Notes: generated by a model from the letters alone, not told the origin. Shown: positions 27,299-36,629, counted from the first letter of the stretch. The stretch is DNA of 64,000 nt from Streptomyces bluensis (GCF_014650715.1 NZ_BMVM01000026.1:1-64000), one strand, 5' to 3'. Numbers and translations are program-made.

Positions 27299-28652
27299 CG
27301 GACGCCTCCTTTCCACTCGAAGATCCGTCACTGTCAGTATCGGATCCGCCACTGACAATCAGCTCCCGCTCGCGGCGTGGGCGCCTGCGCGGCACCGGCG
27401 GCAGGGTCTGTCCGGGCAGGGGCGGTACGGGGAACCCGCCGGCCATGGGGTCGAACGCGGCGGGTTCGGCCGGCTTGTCCTGCACCTCCTTGCGGTCGCG
27501 GAACATGTCCGCGACGAACGAGAGCAGCAGCAGGACGAGGACGGCTCCGCCGACGTACAGCGCGATCTCGGAGAAGTCGTAGTTCTCGTTGCGCAGGGTC
27601 CGCACGGTCGCGACCAGCATCAGCCAGACCACGGAGACCGGGATGAGGACCTTCCAGCCCAGTTTCATCAGCTGGTCGTAGCGGACGCGCGGGAGCGTGC
27701 CGCGCAGCCAGATGAAGAAGAACAGCAGCAGCTGCACCTTCACCACGAACCAGAGCATCGGCCACCAGCCGTGGTTGGCGCCCTCCCAGAAGGTGCTGAT
27801 CGGCCACGGTGCCCGCCAGCCGCCGAGGAAGAGCGTCACGGACACGGCCGAGACGGTCACCATGTTCACGTACTCGGCGAGCATGAACATCGCGAACTTG
27901 ATGGACGAGTACTCGGTGTTGAAGCCGCCGACCAGGTCGCCCTCGGACTCCGGCATGTCGAAGGGGGCGCGGTTGGTCTCGCCGACCATGGTCACGATGT
28001 AGATCAGGAACGAGACCGGCAGCAGGATGACGAACCAGCGGTCCTGCTGGGCCTCGACGATCGCCGACGTCGACATCGACCCCGAGTAGAGGAACACGGA
28101 GGCGAAGGCGGCGCCCATGGCGATCTCGTACGAGATCATCTGCGCGCACGAGCGCAGACCCCCGAGCAGGGGGTACGTGGAGCCGGAGCTCCAGCCCGCC
28201 AGCACGATCCCGTAGATGCCCACCGAGGCGACCGCGAGGATGTAGAGCATCGCGATCGGCAGGTCGGTGAGCTGCATCGTGGTGCGCTGGCCGAAGATCG
28301 AGATCTCGTTGCCCGCCGGCCCGAAGGGGATCACCGCGATCGCCATGAAGGCCGGGATGGCCGCGACGATCGGCGCGAGGATGTACACCACCTTGTCCGC
28401 GCGTTTGACGATGACGTCTTCCTTGAGCATCAGCTTGATGCCGTCGGCGAGCGACTGGAGCATGCCCCAGGGGCCGTGCCGGTTGGGACCGATGCGCAGC
28501 TGCATCCAGGCGACGACCTTGCGCTCCCACACGATGGAGAAGAGCACGGTCACCATCAGGAAGGCGAAGCAGAACACCGCCTTGATGACGACCAGCCACC
28601 ACGGATCGCGGCCGAACATGGAGAGGTCCTCCACGGCGAGGTACGCCGTCAC
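27291..28652 (-). CDS. nuoH: NADH-quinone oxidoreductase subunit H
   Basis: A 453-residue membrane anchor with about eight helices. Signatures: ERKVVAWMQLRIGPNRHGPWG (in part RIGPNRHGPWGMLQ) near the quinone channel, GWSSGSTYPLLGGLRSCAQMISYE, FDMPESEGDLVGGFNTEYSS with conserved acidic residues, and LRGTLPRVRYDQLMKLGWK. It forms the quinone-binding junction with NuoB and NuoD. The C-terminal 80 residues are a Pro/Arg-rich cytoplasmic tail. GTG at 28652 overlaps the nuoG stop as GTGA. Confidence 0.95.
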   Translation of the reverse strand: MTAYLAVEDLSMFGRDPWWLVVIKAVFCFAFLMVTVLFSIVWERKVVAWMQLRIGPNRHGPWGMLQSLADGIKLMLKEDVIVKRADKVVYILAPIVAAIPAFMAIAVIPFGPAGNEISIFGQRTTMQLTDLPIAMLYILAVASVGIYGIVLAGWSSGSTYPLLGGLRSCAQMISYEIAMGAAFASVFLYSGSMSTSAIVEAQQDRWFVILLPVSFLIYIVTMVGETNRAPFDMPESEGDLVGGFNTEYSSIKFAMFMLAEYVNMVTVSAVSVTLFLGGWRAPWPISTFWEGANHGWWPMLWFVVKVQLLLFFFIWLRGTLPRVRYDQLMKLGWKVLIPVSVVWLMLVATVRTLRNENYDFSEIALYVGGAVLVLLLLSFVADMFRDRKEVQDKPAEPAAFDPMAGGFPVPPLPGQTLPPVPRRRPRRERELIVSGGSDTDSDGSSSGKEASDG

Positions 28653-31153
28653 GCCTCCACCTCCTTCGGGTCCTCGGGGGCGAGGGTCGCCGGGCCGATG
28701 CGGACGAGTGCGCCGGGCAGCGCCCCGGTGTCGGAGGCGACGCCTGTTCCGGCGGAGTTCAGCGGGAGCCAGACCACACGGTCGGGCATCTCGGTGATCT
28801 GCAACGGGAGTTCGACGGCCCCGGCGGGGCCGCTGACCGCGAGGAGGTCACCGTCCTTGACGCCCGCCTCGGCGGCCGTGGCGGCCGACACGCGCGCGCG
28901 TGCGGCGTGCCGGGTTCCGGCGAGGGCCTCGTCGCCGTCCTGGAGGCGGCCCTGGTCGAGCAGCAGCCGGTGTCCGGCCAGGACGGCCTCTCCGGCGGCC
29001 GGCCGCGGCAGCTGGCCGCCGATCGCCAGTGGGTCGCCGGCCCGCGGCCCGTCCCACGCCCCGAGGCGGTCGATCTCCGCGCGTGTGGTGCGCAGATCGG
29101 GCAGCCCCAGGTGGACGTCCATGGCGTCGGCCAGCATCTGGAGCACACGCCCGTCGGTGGGCGCGAGGCGGCGCGTCATCTGGTCGGGCTTGAGGGCGGC
29201 CTCGAAGGGGCGTACCCGGCCCTCCCAGTTGACGAAGGTGCCCGCCTTCTCGGCGACGGCTGCGACGGGGAGGACCACGTCCGCGCGCCCGGTGACCTCA
29301 CTGGGTCGCAGTTCCAGCGACACCAGGAAGCCCACGGAGGCAAGTGCCTCACGCGCGCGTGCCGGGTCGGGAAGGTCGGCGACCTCCACGCCCGCCACCA
29401 CCAGTGCGCCCAGCTCGCCGCTCGCGGCGGCCTCGATGATCTGGCCGGTGTCCCGGCCGTGACGAAGCGGGAGTTCGGCGACGCCCCAGGCGGAGGCGAC
29501 CTCGACCCGCGCGCGTGAGTCGGTGGCCGGGCGCCCGCCCGGCAGCAGCGACGGCACCGCGCCCGCCTCGACAGCGCCGCGCTCCCCGGCCCGGCGCGGG
29601 ATCCACACCAGCTGGGCACCGGTCGCGGTCGCGGCCCGTACGGCGGCGGTGAACCCGCCGGCCACCGCGGCCAGCCGCTCACCGACGACGATCACCGCGC
29701 CCTCGGCGCGCAGCGCCTCGGCGGCCTTCGCCCCGCCCTCCTCCAGGCCGACCTGGCTCGCGAGCGCGTCCAGCCACTCGGTCTCGGTGCCGGGCGCGGC
29801 CGGCAGCAGCGTGCCGCCGGCCTTCTCCAGGCCGCGGGTCCCGTGCGTGGCCAGCGAGAACACCTTCTGCCCGTGCCCCCGCCAGGCCTTCCGCAGCCGC
29901 AGGAAGACGCCGGGCGCCTCCTCCTCTGCCTCGAACCCGACGAGCAGCACCGCGGGCGCCTTCTCCAGCGAGGTGTACGTGACGCCCGTACCGTCGAGGT
30001 CGCGTCCACGTCCCGCCACCCGGGCTGCCAGGAAGTCGGCCTCCTCGCCGCTGTGCACGCGCGCGCGGAAGTCGATGTCGTTCGTGTCGAGCGCCACGCG
30101 CGCGAACTTGCTGTACGCGTACGCGTCCTCGACGGTCAGACGGCCGCCGGTCAGGACACCGGCACGGCCTCGCGCGGCCGACAGCCCCTGGGCGGCGGCC
30201 GCCAGGGCCTCCGGCCAGGAAGCGGGCTCCAGCTCACCCGAATCGCCGCGCACGAGCGGCGTCGTCAGCCGGTCCGGCCGCTGCGCGTACCGGAACGCGA
30301 ACCGCCCCTTGTCGCAGATCCACTCCTCGTTGACCTCGGGGTCCTGAGCGGCGAGCCGCCGCATGACCTTGCCGCGCCGGTGGTCCGTACGCGTCGCGCA
30401 GCCGCCGGAGCAGTGCTCGCACACGGACGGCGAGGACACCAGGTCGAAGGGGCGGGAGCGGAAGCGGTACGCCGCCGAGGTCAGCGCGCCCACCGGGCAG
30501 ATCTGGATGGTGTTCCCGGAGAAGTACGACTCGAAGGGGTCGCCCTCACCGGTACCGACCTGCTGGAGCGCGCCGCGCTCGATCAGCTCGATCATCGGGT
30601 CGCCCGCGATCTGGTTGGAGAACCGGGTGCAGCGGGCGCACAGCACGCACCGCTCCCGGTCGAGCAGCACCTGTGTGGAGATCGCCACGGGCTTCTCGTA
30701 GGTGCGCTTCTTTCCTTCGAAGCGGGACTCGGCGTGGCCGTGCGACATGGCCTGGTTCTGCAGGGGGCACTCGCCGCCCTTGTCGCAGACGGGGCAGTCC
30801 AGCGGGTGGTTGATGAGCAGGAGCTCCATCACACCCTTCTGGGCCTTCTCGGCGACGGGCGAGGTGAGGTGGGTCTTGACGACCATCCCGTCGGTGCAGG
30901 TGATCGTGCAGGACGCCATGGGCTTGCGCTGGCCCTCGACCTCGACGATGCACTGGCGGCAGGCGCCGGCCGGGTCGAGGAGCGGGTGGTCGCAGAACCG
31001 TGGGATCTCGATGCCGAGTTGCTCGGCGGCCCGGATGACCAGGGTGCCCTTGGGCACGCTGATCTCGACGCCGTCGATCGTCAGCGAGACGAGGTCCTCC
31101 GGCGGGACCGCCGCTTCTCCGCCCCCGGACGGAGCGTTGGTGGTCACCGTCAT
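28649..31153 (-). CDS. nuoG: NADH-quinone oxidoreductase subunit G
   Basis: An 834-residue molybdopterin-oxidoreductase-like subunit carrying several Fe-S clusters. N-terminal 2Fe-2S: FCDHPLLDPAGACRQCIVEV with MASC. His/Cys 4Fe-4S: DCPVCDKGGECPLQ. Two-cluster segment: RERCVLCARCTRFSNQ and IQICPVGAL. An extra N7-type set, CEHCSGGCATRTD with WICDKGRF, is present. The rest (about 260-834) is the molybdopterin-type domain, without cofactor in complex I. ATG at 31153 overlaps the nuoF stop by 4. Confidence 0.95.
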   Translation of the reverse strand: MTVTTNAPSGGGEAAVPPEDLVSLTIDGVEISVPKGTLVIRAAEQLGIEIPRFCDHPLLDPAGACRQCIVEVEGQRKPMASCTITCTDGMVVKTHLTSPVAEKAQKGVMELLLINHPLDCPVCDKGGECPLQNQAMSHGHAESRFEGKKRTYEKPVAISTQVLLDRERCVLCARCTRFSNQIAGDPMIELIERGALQQVGTGEGDPFESYFSGNTIQICPVGALTSAAYRFRSRPFDLVSSPSVCEHCSGGCATRTDHRRGKVMRRLAAQDPEVNEEWICDKGRFAFRYAQRPDRLTTPLVRGDSGELEPASWPEALAAAAQGLSAARGRAGVLTGGRLTVEDAYAYSKFARVALDTNDIDFRARVHSGEEADFLAARVAGRGRDLDGTGVTYTSLEKAPAVLLVGFEAEEEAPGVFLRLRKAWRGHGQKVFSLATHGTRGLEKAGGTLLPAAPGTETEWLDALASQVGLEEGGAKAAEALRAEGAVIVVGERLAAVAGGFTAAVRAATATGAQLVWIPRRAGERGAVEAGAVPSLLPGGRPATDSRARVEVASAWGVAELPLRHGRDTGQIIEAAASGELGALVVAGVEVADLPDPARAREALASVGFLVSLELRPSEVTGRADVVLPVAAVAEKAGTFVNWEGRVRPFEAALKPDQMTRRLAPTDGRVLQMLADAMDVHLGLPDLRTTRAEIDRLGAWDGPRAGDPLAIGGQLPRPAAGEAVLAGHRLLLDQGRLQDGDEALAGTRHAARARVSAATAAEAGVKDGDLLAVSGPAGAVELPLQITEMPDRVVWLPLNSAGTGVASDTGALPGALVRIGPATLAPEDPKEVEA

Positions 31154-32499
31154 GCGTTCACCTCCATGCGCTTGTCGGCCCAGGCCGTGGACTTGGCCGG
31201 GTCGAAGGGGCAGCCCCGGCCCGTGATGTGCTCCTCGTACTCCTCGCGGAAGTACTTGAGGGAGGAGAAGATCGGCGAGGCGGCGCCGTCGCCGAGGGCG
31301 CAGAAGGACTTGCCGTTGATGTTGTCGGCGATGTCGTTCAGCTTGTCGAGGTCGGACATGACGCCCTTGCCGGCCTCGATGTCGCGCAGCAACTGCACGA
31401 GCCAGTACGTCCCTTCGCGGCAGGGCGTGCACTTGCCGCAGGACTCGTGGGCGTAGAACTCGGTCCAGCGGGTGACGGCCCGCACGACGCAGGTGGTCTC
31501 GTCGAAGCACTGCAGGGCCTTGGTGCCGAGCATGGACCCGGCGGCGCCGACGCCCTCGTAGTCGAGGGGCACGTCGAGGTGCTCGTCGGTGAACATCGGC
31601 GTGGAGGAGCCGCCCGGCGTCCAGAACTTCAGCCGGTGCCCGGGCCGCATGCCGCCGCTCATGTCGAGGAGCTGGCGGAGCGTGATGCCGAGCGGGGCCT
31701 CGTACTGACCGGGGCGGGCGACGTGGCCGCTGAGCGAGTAGAGCGTGAAGCCCGGTGACTTCTCGCTGCCCATCGACCTGAACCAGTCCTTGCCGTTTTT
31801 CAGAATCGCGGGAACCGACGCGATCGACTCGACGTTGTTCACAACAGTCGGGCACGCGTAGAGGCCCGCGACAGCGGGAAAGGGGGGACGGAGCCGCGGT
31901 TGACCACGGCGGCCTTCGAGCGAGTCCAGCAGTGCGGTCTCCTCACCGCAGATGTACGCGCCCGCGCCCGCGTGCACGGTGATGTCGAGGTCGAGTCCGC
32001 TGCCCAGGATGTTCTCGCCGAGGTAGCCCGCCGCGTAGGCCTCACGCACGGCCTCGTGCAACCGCCGCAGAACGGGGACGACTTCACCACGCAGATAGAT
32101 GAAGGCATGCGACGACCTGATGGCATAACAAGCGATGACCATGCCCTCGATGAGGCTATGCGGGTTCGCGAAGAGGAGCGGAATGTCCTTGCACGTTCCC
32201 GGCTCCGATTCGTCGGCGTTGACAACTAGATAGTGTGGCTTTCCATCGCCCTGGGGAATGAACTGCCATTTCATTCCCGTCGGGAATCCCGCACCTCCGC
32301 GCCCGCGCAGACCGGAGTCCTTGACGTACGCGATCACGTCGTCCGGTGACATGGCGAACGCCTTGCGGAGCCCCTCGTACCCCTCGTGCCTTCGGTAGAC
32401 ATCCAGCGTCCAGGACTTGTCCTCGTCCCAGAAGGCCGACAGCACGGGTGCGAGCAGCTTCTCCGGGCTGTGGTCCTTGATCTCGGCTGCCAACGTCAT
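31150..32499 (-). CDS. nuoF: NADH-quinone oxidoreductase subunit F
   Basis: A 449-residue NADH-binding subunit. The FMN/NADH loop is LRGRGGAGFPTGMKW; the second glycine-rich region is GAGAYICGEETALL; the N3 4Fe-4S ligands are in HESCGKCTPCREGT and KSFCALGD. Here NADH gives a hydride to FMN. ATG at 32499 shares one base with the nuoE stop (TGATG), which rules out the longer frame running to 33060. Confidence 0.95.
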   Translation of the reverse strand: MTLAAEIKDHSPEKLLAPVLSAFWDEDKSWTLDVYRRHEGYEGLRKAFAMSPDDVIAYVKDSGLRGRGGAGFPTGMKWQFIPQGDGKPHYLVVNADESEPGTCKDIPLLFANPHSLIEGMVIACYAIRSSHAFIYLRGEVVPVLRRLHEAVREAYAAGYLGENILGSGLDLDITVHAGAGAYICGEETALLDSLEGRRGQPRLRPPFPAVAGLYACPTVVNNVESIASVPAILKNGKDWFRSMGSEKSPGFTLYSLSGHVARPGQYEAPLGITLRQLLDMSGGMRPGHRLKFWTPGGSSTPMFTDEHLDVPLDYEGVGAAGSMLGTKALQCFDETTCVVRAVTRWTEFYAHESCGKCTPCREGTYWLVQLLRDIEAGKGVMSDLDKLNDIADNINGKSFCALGDGAASPIFSSLKYFREEYEEHITGRGCPFDPAKSTAWADKRMEVNA

Positions 32500-33377
32500 C
32501 ACTCCCCCTCCTCGGCGACAGGACCCGCCGGGTGGGCAGGGTCGGAGGCCGATGTGTCCTGTGGCGCGTCGTGCGAGCTGAGGTGCTCGGCGGCCGGCGG
32601 CTCGTGGGGCGCCGCGTCCCGAGGTGCCCTGTCCTGCGGCTCGTCGTGGGGTCCGCCGTCCCGCGGATGCACCACGCGCGCGGCGGCCTCGCCCTTGGCC
32701 AGGCGCAGGCCGATCAGGGAGGCGGGTCCCGCGCTGCCGCTCGCCTCGACGGCCCCGTCCCGCTCGTCGGGGAACCCCGCCAGGATCCGGGCGGTCTCCT
32801 TGAACGTGCACAGGGGGGCGCCTCGGGTGGGCTCGACCCGCGCTCCCGCACGCAGGTCGTCGACGAGTTGCCGCGCGCTGTCCACGGTCTGGTTGTCGAA
32901 GAACTCCCAGTTGACCATCACGACCGGCGCGAAGTCGCAGGCCGCGTTGCACTCGATGTGCTCCAGGGTGACCTTGCCGTCGTCGGTGGTCTCGCCGTTG
33001 CCGACGCCCAGGTGGTCCTGGAGCGCCTCGAAGATGGCGTCGCCGCCCATCACCGCGCACAGGGTGTTGGTGCAGACGCCCACCTGGTAGTCACCGGAGG
33101 GCTTGCGCCGGTACATGGTGTAGAAGGTGGCGACCGCGGTGACCTCGGCCGTGGTCAGGCCGAGCACGTCGGCGCAGAACTGCATGCCGGTGCGGGTGAC
33201 GTGGCCCTCCTCCGACTGCACGAGGTGCAGCAACGGCAGCAGGGCCGAGCGGGAGTCCGGGTAGCGGGCGACGATCTCCGCCGCGTCCCGCTCCAGCCGG
33301 GCCCGGACGTCGTCCGGGTAGTCGGGCGCGGGCAGCTGGGGCATGCCCAGGCTGACGCCCTCGGGGGTGGTGGTCAC
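32499..33377 (-). CDS. nuoE: NADH-quinone oxidoreductase subunit E with long C-terminal tail
   Basis: 292 residues against about 166 in E. coli. The thioredoxin-like domain carries the N1a 2Fe-2S ligands Cys102 and Cys107 (GVCTNTLC) and Cys143 and Cys147 (IECNAAC). After about residue 215 comes a Pro/Asp/His/Ala-rich, probably disordered tail (HPRDGGPHDEPQDRAP and similar). GTG at 33377 overlaps the nuoD stop as GTGA. Confidence 0.94.
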   Translation of the reverse strand: MTTTPEGVSLGMPQLPAPDYPDDVRARLERDAAEIVARYPDSRSALLPLLHLVQSEEGHVTRTGMQFCADVLGLTTAEVTAVATFYTMYRRKPSGDYQVGVCTNTLCAVMGGDAIFEALQDHLGVGNGETTDDGKVTLEHIECNAACDFAPVVMVNWEFFDNQTVDSARQLVDDLRAGARVEPTRGAPLCTFKETARILAGFPDERDGAVEASGSAGPASLIGLRLAKGEAAARVVHPRDGGPHDEPQDRAPRDAAPHEPPAAEHLSSHDAPQDTSASDPAHPAGPVAEEGE

Positions 33378-34711
33378 CGGTCGACGCCTCCCATCACGGG
33401 GTCGATGGACGCGACGGCGACGATGACGTCGGCGACCTGGCCGCCCTCGCACATCGCCGCCATGGCCTGCAGGTTGGTGAAGGACGGGTCCCGGAAGTGG
33501 ACCCGGAAGGGGCGGGTGCCTCCGTCGGACACGACGTGCACCCCGAGCTCTCCCTTGGGTGACTCGACCGCCGCGTACGCCTGTCCCGGCGGGACGCGGA
33601 AGCCCTCGGTCACCAGCTTGAAGTGGTGGATCAGGGCCTCCATGGAGCTGCCCATGATCTTCTTGATGTGGTCCAGGGAGTTGCCCAGTCCGTCCGGTCC
33701 CAGGGCGAGCTGGGCGGGCCAGGCGATCTTCTTGTCGGAGACCATGACGGGGCCGGGCTCCAGCCGGTCGAGGCACTGCTCGACGATCCGCAGCGACTGG
33801 CGCATCTCCTCCAGGCGGATCAGGAAGCGCCCGTAGGAGTCGCAGCTGTCGGCGGTCGGGACGTCGAAGTCGTACGTCTCGTAGCCGCAGTACGGCTGGG
33901 TCTTGCGCAGGTCGTGCGGCAGGCCCGCCGAGCGGAGGATCGGGCCGGTGGCGCCGAGGGCCATGCAGCCGGCCAGGTCGAGGTAGCCGACATCCTGCAT
34001 GCGGGCCTTGAAGATGGGGTTCCCGGTGGCGAGCTTGTCGTACTCGGGAAGGTTCTTCTTCATCTTCTTCACGAACTCGCGGATCTGGTCCACCGCACCC
34101 GGCGGCAGGTCCTGGGCGAGTCCTCCGGGCCGGATGTACGCGTGGTTCATGCGCAGGCCGGTGATCAGCTCGTAGATGTCGAGGATGAGTTCACGGTCCC
34201 GGAACCCGTAGATCATGATCGTGGTGGCGCCCAGCTCCATGCCGCCGGTGGCGATGCACACCAGGTGGGAGGAGAGGCGGTTCAGCTCCATCAGGAGCAC
34301 GCGGATGATCGAGGCGCGGTCCGGGACCTGGTCCTCGATGCCAAGGAGCTTCTCGACGGCGAGGCAGTACGCCGTCTCGTTGAAGAACGGCGTGAGGTAG
34401 TCCATGCGGGTCACGAAGGTCGTGCCCTGCGTCCACGTCCGGTACTCAAGGTTCTTCTCGATGCCGGTGTGGAGGTAGCCGATGCCGCAGCGGGCCTCGG
34501 TGACGGTCTCGCCCTCGATCTCCAGGATGAGCCGGAGCACACCGTGGGTGGACGGGTGCTGTGGGCCCATGTTGACGATCAGGCGCTCGTCGTCGGCCTT
34601 GGCCGCGGTCTCGACGACCTCGTCCCAGTCACCGCCGGTGACCGTGTAGACGGTGCCTTCGGTCGTCTCGCGCGCCGAAGCGGCGGAGGCCGATGCGTGC
34701 GAGGTGCTCAT
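33374..34711 (-). CDS. nuoD: NADH-quinone oxidoreductase subunit D
   Basis: A 445-residue 49-kDa-type subunit descended from the NiFe hydrogenase large subunit. Landmarks: NMGPQHPSTHGVLR with the quinone-site His residues, GYLHTGIEKNLEYRTW, RASIIRVLLMELNRLSSHL, and MAAMCEGGQVADVIVAVASIDPVMGGVDR at the C-terminus (quoted in part). It forms the quinone cavity with NuoB and NuoH. A short Ser/Ala-rich N-terminal extension is present. ATG at 34711 overlaps nuoC by 4. Confidence 0.95.
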   Translation of the reverse strand: MSTSHASASAASARETTEGTVYTVTGGDWDEVVETAAKADDERLIVNMGPQHPSTHGVLRLILEIEGETVTEARCGIGYLHTGIEKNLEYRTWTQGTTFVTRMDYLTPFFNETAYCLAVEKLLGIEDQVPDRASIIRVLLMELNRLSSHLVCIATGGMELGATTIMIYGFRDRELILDIYELITGLRMNHAYIRPGGLAQDLPPGAVDQIREFVKKMKKNLPEYDKLATGNPIFKARMQDVGYLDLAGCMALGATGPILRSAGLPHDLRKTQPYCGYETYDFDVPTADSCDSYGRFLIRLEEMRQSLRIVEQCLDRLEPGPVMVSDKKIAWPAQLALGPDGLGNSLDHIKKIMGSSMEALIHHFKLVTEGFRVPPGQAYAAVESPKGELGVHVVSDGGTRPFRVHFRDPSFTNLQAMAAMCEGGQVADVIVAVASIDPVMGGVDR

Positions 34712-35457
34712 GAGTACGACCTCCGCTGGTCCGGAGCCGGGATCTGGGCGCCCTTGTACTCGACGGGGATGCCGCCGAGGGGGTAGTCCTTGCGCTGCGG
34801 GAAGCCCTGCCAGTCGTCCGGCATCATGATCCGCGTCAGCGCCGGGTGACCGTCGAAGACGATGCCGAAGAAGTCGTACGTCTCGCGCTCGTGCCAGTCG
34901 TTGGTCGGGTAGACGGAGACGAGCGACGGGATGTGCGGATCGGCGTCGGGGGCGGAGACTTCCACGCGGATCAGCCGGTTGTGGGTGATCGAGCGCAGGT
35001 GGTAGACGGCGTGCAGCTCGCGGCCCTTGTCTCCCGGGTAGTGGACTCCGCTGACCCCGGTGCACAGCTCGAAGCGGAGGGCCGGGTCGTCGCGGAGGGT
35101 CTGGGCGACGCGGAGCAGGTACTCGCGTTCGACGTGGAACGTGAGCTCGTCGCGGTCGACGACGGTCTTGTCGATGACGTTCTCGGGGACGAGTCCCTGT
35201 TCCTCCAAGGCGCCCTCAAGTTCGTCGGCGACCTCGTCGAACCAGCCGCCGTAGGGGCGGGTGGCCGGGCCGGGCAGCCGGATGGAGCGGACCAGGCCGC
35301 CGTAGCCGGAGGTGTCGCCGCCGTTGTTGGCGCCGAACATGCCGCGCTGGACGCGGATCTCCTCACCGCCCTCGCCGCGCTGGCCGGGGAGGTTGGAGGC
35401 GCCGAGGTCCTTCTCGGGGTTGACCCCGTTGGCGCTGGTGCCGTTCGCGTCACTCAT
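34708..35457 (-). CDS. nuoC: NADH-quinone oxidoreductase subunit C
   Basis: A 249-residue hydrophilic-arm subunit. The first 60 residues are a Gly/Asn-rich actinobacterial extension. The conserved core has HNRLIRVEVSAPDADPHIPS, SVYPTNDWHERETYDFFGI (the family signature HERETYDFFGI), and a C-terminal FPQRKDYPLGGIPVEY. It bridges NuoB and NuoD. ATG at 35457 overlaps the nuoB stop by 4. Confidence 0.95.
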   Translation of the reverse strand: MSDANGTSANGVNPEKDLGASNLPGQRGEGGEEIRVQRGMFGANNGGDTSGYGGLVRSIRLPGPATRPYGGWFDEVADELEGALEEQGLVPENVIDKTVVDRDELTFHVEREYLLRVAQTLRDDPALRFELCTGVSGVHYPGDKGRELHAVYHLRSITHNRLIRVEVSAPDADPHIPSLVSVYPTNDWHERETYDFFGIVFDGHPALTRIMMPDDWQGFPQRKDYPLGGIPVEYKGAQIPAPDQRRSYS

Positions 35458-36008
35458 CGCAGCAGCCCCTTCATCTCGATGGTGGGGAGCGCCTTGAGCG
35501 CGGCCTCCTCGGCCTCGCGGGCCGCCTCCTCGGCGTTCACACCGAGCTTGGACGTCTGGATCTTCTGGTGGAGCTTGAGGATCGCGTCCATCAGCATCTC
35601 GGGCCGTGGCGGGCAGCCCGGGAGATAGATGTCGACCGGGACGATGTGGTCGACGCCCTGGACGATGGCGTAGTTGTTGAACATGCCGCCCGATGACGCG
35701 CAGACCCCCATGGAGATCACCCACTTGGGGTTCGGCATCTGGTCGTAGACCTGCCGCAGCACCGGCGCCATCTTCTGGCTGACCCGGCCGGCGACGATCA
35801 TGAGGTCTGCCTGGCGGGGTGAGCCGCGGAAGACCTCCATGCCGAAACGGGCCAGGTCGTAGCGTCCCGCGCCCGTGGTCATCATCTCGATGGCGCAGCA
35901 GGCGAGGCCGAAGGTGGCGGGGAAGACGGACGCCTTGCGCACCCAGCCCGCGGCCTGCTCGACGGTGGTCAGCAGGAAGCCGCTCGGCAGCTTTTCTTCG
36001 AGTCCCAT
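35454..36008 (-). CDS. nuoB: NADH-quinone oxidoreductase subunit B
   Basis: A 184-residue subunit holding cluster N2, the last Fe-S carrier before quinone. Ligands: the adjacent Cys37 and Cys38 (GLACCAIEMM), Cys103 (GVCASSGG), Cys132 (LPGCPPRPE). ATG at 36008 stands 14 bases after the nuoA stop with GAAAGG-type spacing; the open frame above it overlaps nuoA and is rejected. Confidence 0.96.
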   Translation of the reverse strand: MGLEEKLPSGFLLTTVEQAAGWVRKASVFPATFGLACCAIEMMTTGAGRYDLARFGMEVFRGSPRQADLMIVAGRVSQKMAPVLRQVYDQMPNPKWVISMGVCASSGGMFNNYAIVQGVDHIVPVDIYLPGCPPRPEMLMDAILKLHQKIQTSKLGVNAEEAAREAEEAALKALPTIEMKGLLR

Positions 36009-36022
36009 GATTGAAAGGCCCC

Positions 36023-36382
36023 TCAGTCCCATTCCAGGCCGCCGCGCCGCCATACGTACGCGTAGGCGACGAAGACGGTGAGCACGAAGAGCAGCATCTC
36101 CACGAGCCCGAAAACACCCAGGGCGTCGAAGGTGACGGCCCACGGGTAGAGGAAGACGATCTCGATGTCGAAGACGATGAAGAGCATCGCCGTCAGGTAG
36201 TACTTGATGGGGAAACGCCCGCCGCCGGCCGGCGTGGGGGTCGGCTCGATACCGCACTCGTAGGCCTCTAGCTTGGCCCGGTTGTAGCGCTTCGGACCGA
36301 TCAGCGTGGCCATGACCACGGAGAAGATCGCAAAACCTGCCCCGAGGGCTCCCAGTACGAGGATGGGCGCATACGCGTTCAC
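36023..36382 (-). CDS. nuoA: NADH-quinone oxidoreductase subunit A
   Basis: First gene of the operon. 119 residues, three membrane helices, and the NuoA signature KLEAYECGIEPTPTP in the loop after helix 1 plus FPIKYYLTAMLFIVFDIEIVFLYPW (quoted in part: YYLTAMLFIVFDIE). GTG at 36382 has GAGGAG 6 bases upstream. Transcription comes from the long upstream region with a Rex-like site. Confidence 0.95.
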   Translation of the reverse strand: MNAYAPILVLGALGAGFAIFSVVMATLIGPKRYNRAKLEAYECGIEPTPTPAGGGRFPIKYYLTAMLFIVFDIEIVFLYPWAVTFDALGVFGLVEMLLFVLTVFVAYAYVWRRGGLEWD

Positions 36383-36489
36383 CGCTCCTCGCTCCTCTCA
36401 GTCGGCACTGACTGCTGGCGGTTGCGTCGGAGTTATCACGTGCCTCACCAGTCCCCTGAGCCCCGCCTGTCCCGGCGAAGATCGCGAAC

Positions 36490-36507
36490 ATGTGAAGCAG
36501 GTCACAA
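36490..36507. promoter_or_regulatory. probable Rex operator of the nuo operon
   Basis: TGTGAAGCAGGTCACA (36491-36506), extended by flanking A/T, is close to the Rex consensus TGTGAAC-N2-GTTCACA: the outer TGTGA/TCACA halves are intact. It lies about 110 bases before nuoA. Rex is the NADH/NAD+-sensing repressor of respiratory genes in Streptomyces, so derepression at high NADH is expected. Confidence 0.65.
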
Positions 36508-36574
36508 GCCCAACTGCCCCGCATCTTATGCCCGCCGGTCTGTGATCTGCGACACGGGGGTAAGCAAGGACTTT

Positions 36575-36629
36575 GTGATCTTCACCACCTGACGAACGAT
36601 CATGAAGTCGGATGAGCAGTGATCTTCAC
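36575..36629. promoter_or_regulatory. two GTGA-TCT-TCAC dyads
   Basis: GTGATCTTCAC occurs at 36575-36585 and again at 36619-36629, 44 bases apart (about four helical turns). Each is a GTGA/TCAC inverted repeat with a 3-base spacer; the second, with its flanks, reads AGTGA-TCT-TCACA and fits the older BldD-type pattern. Regulator not identified. Confidence 0.4.
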
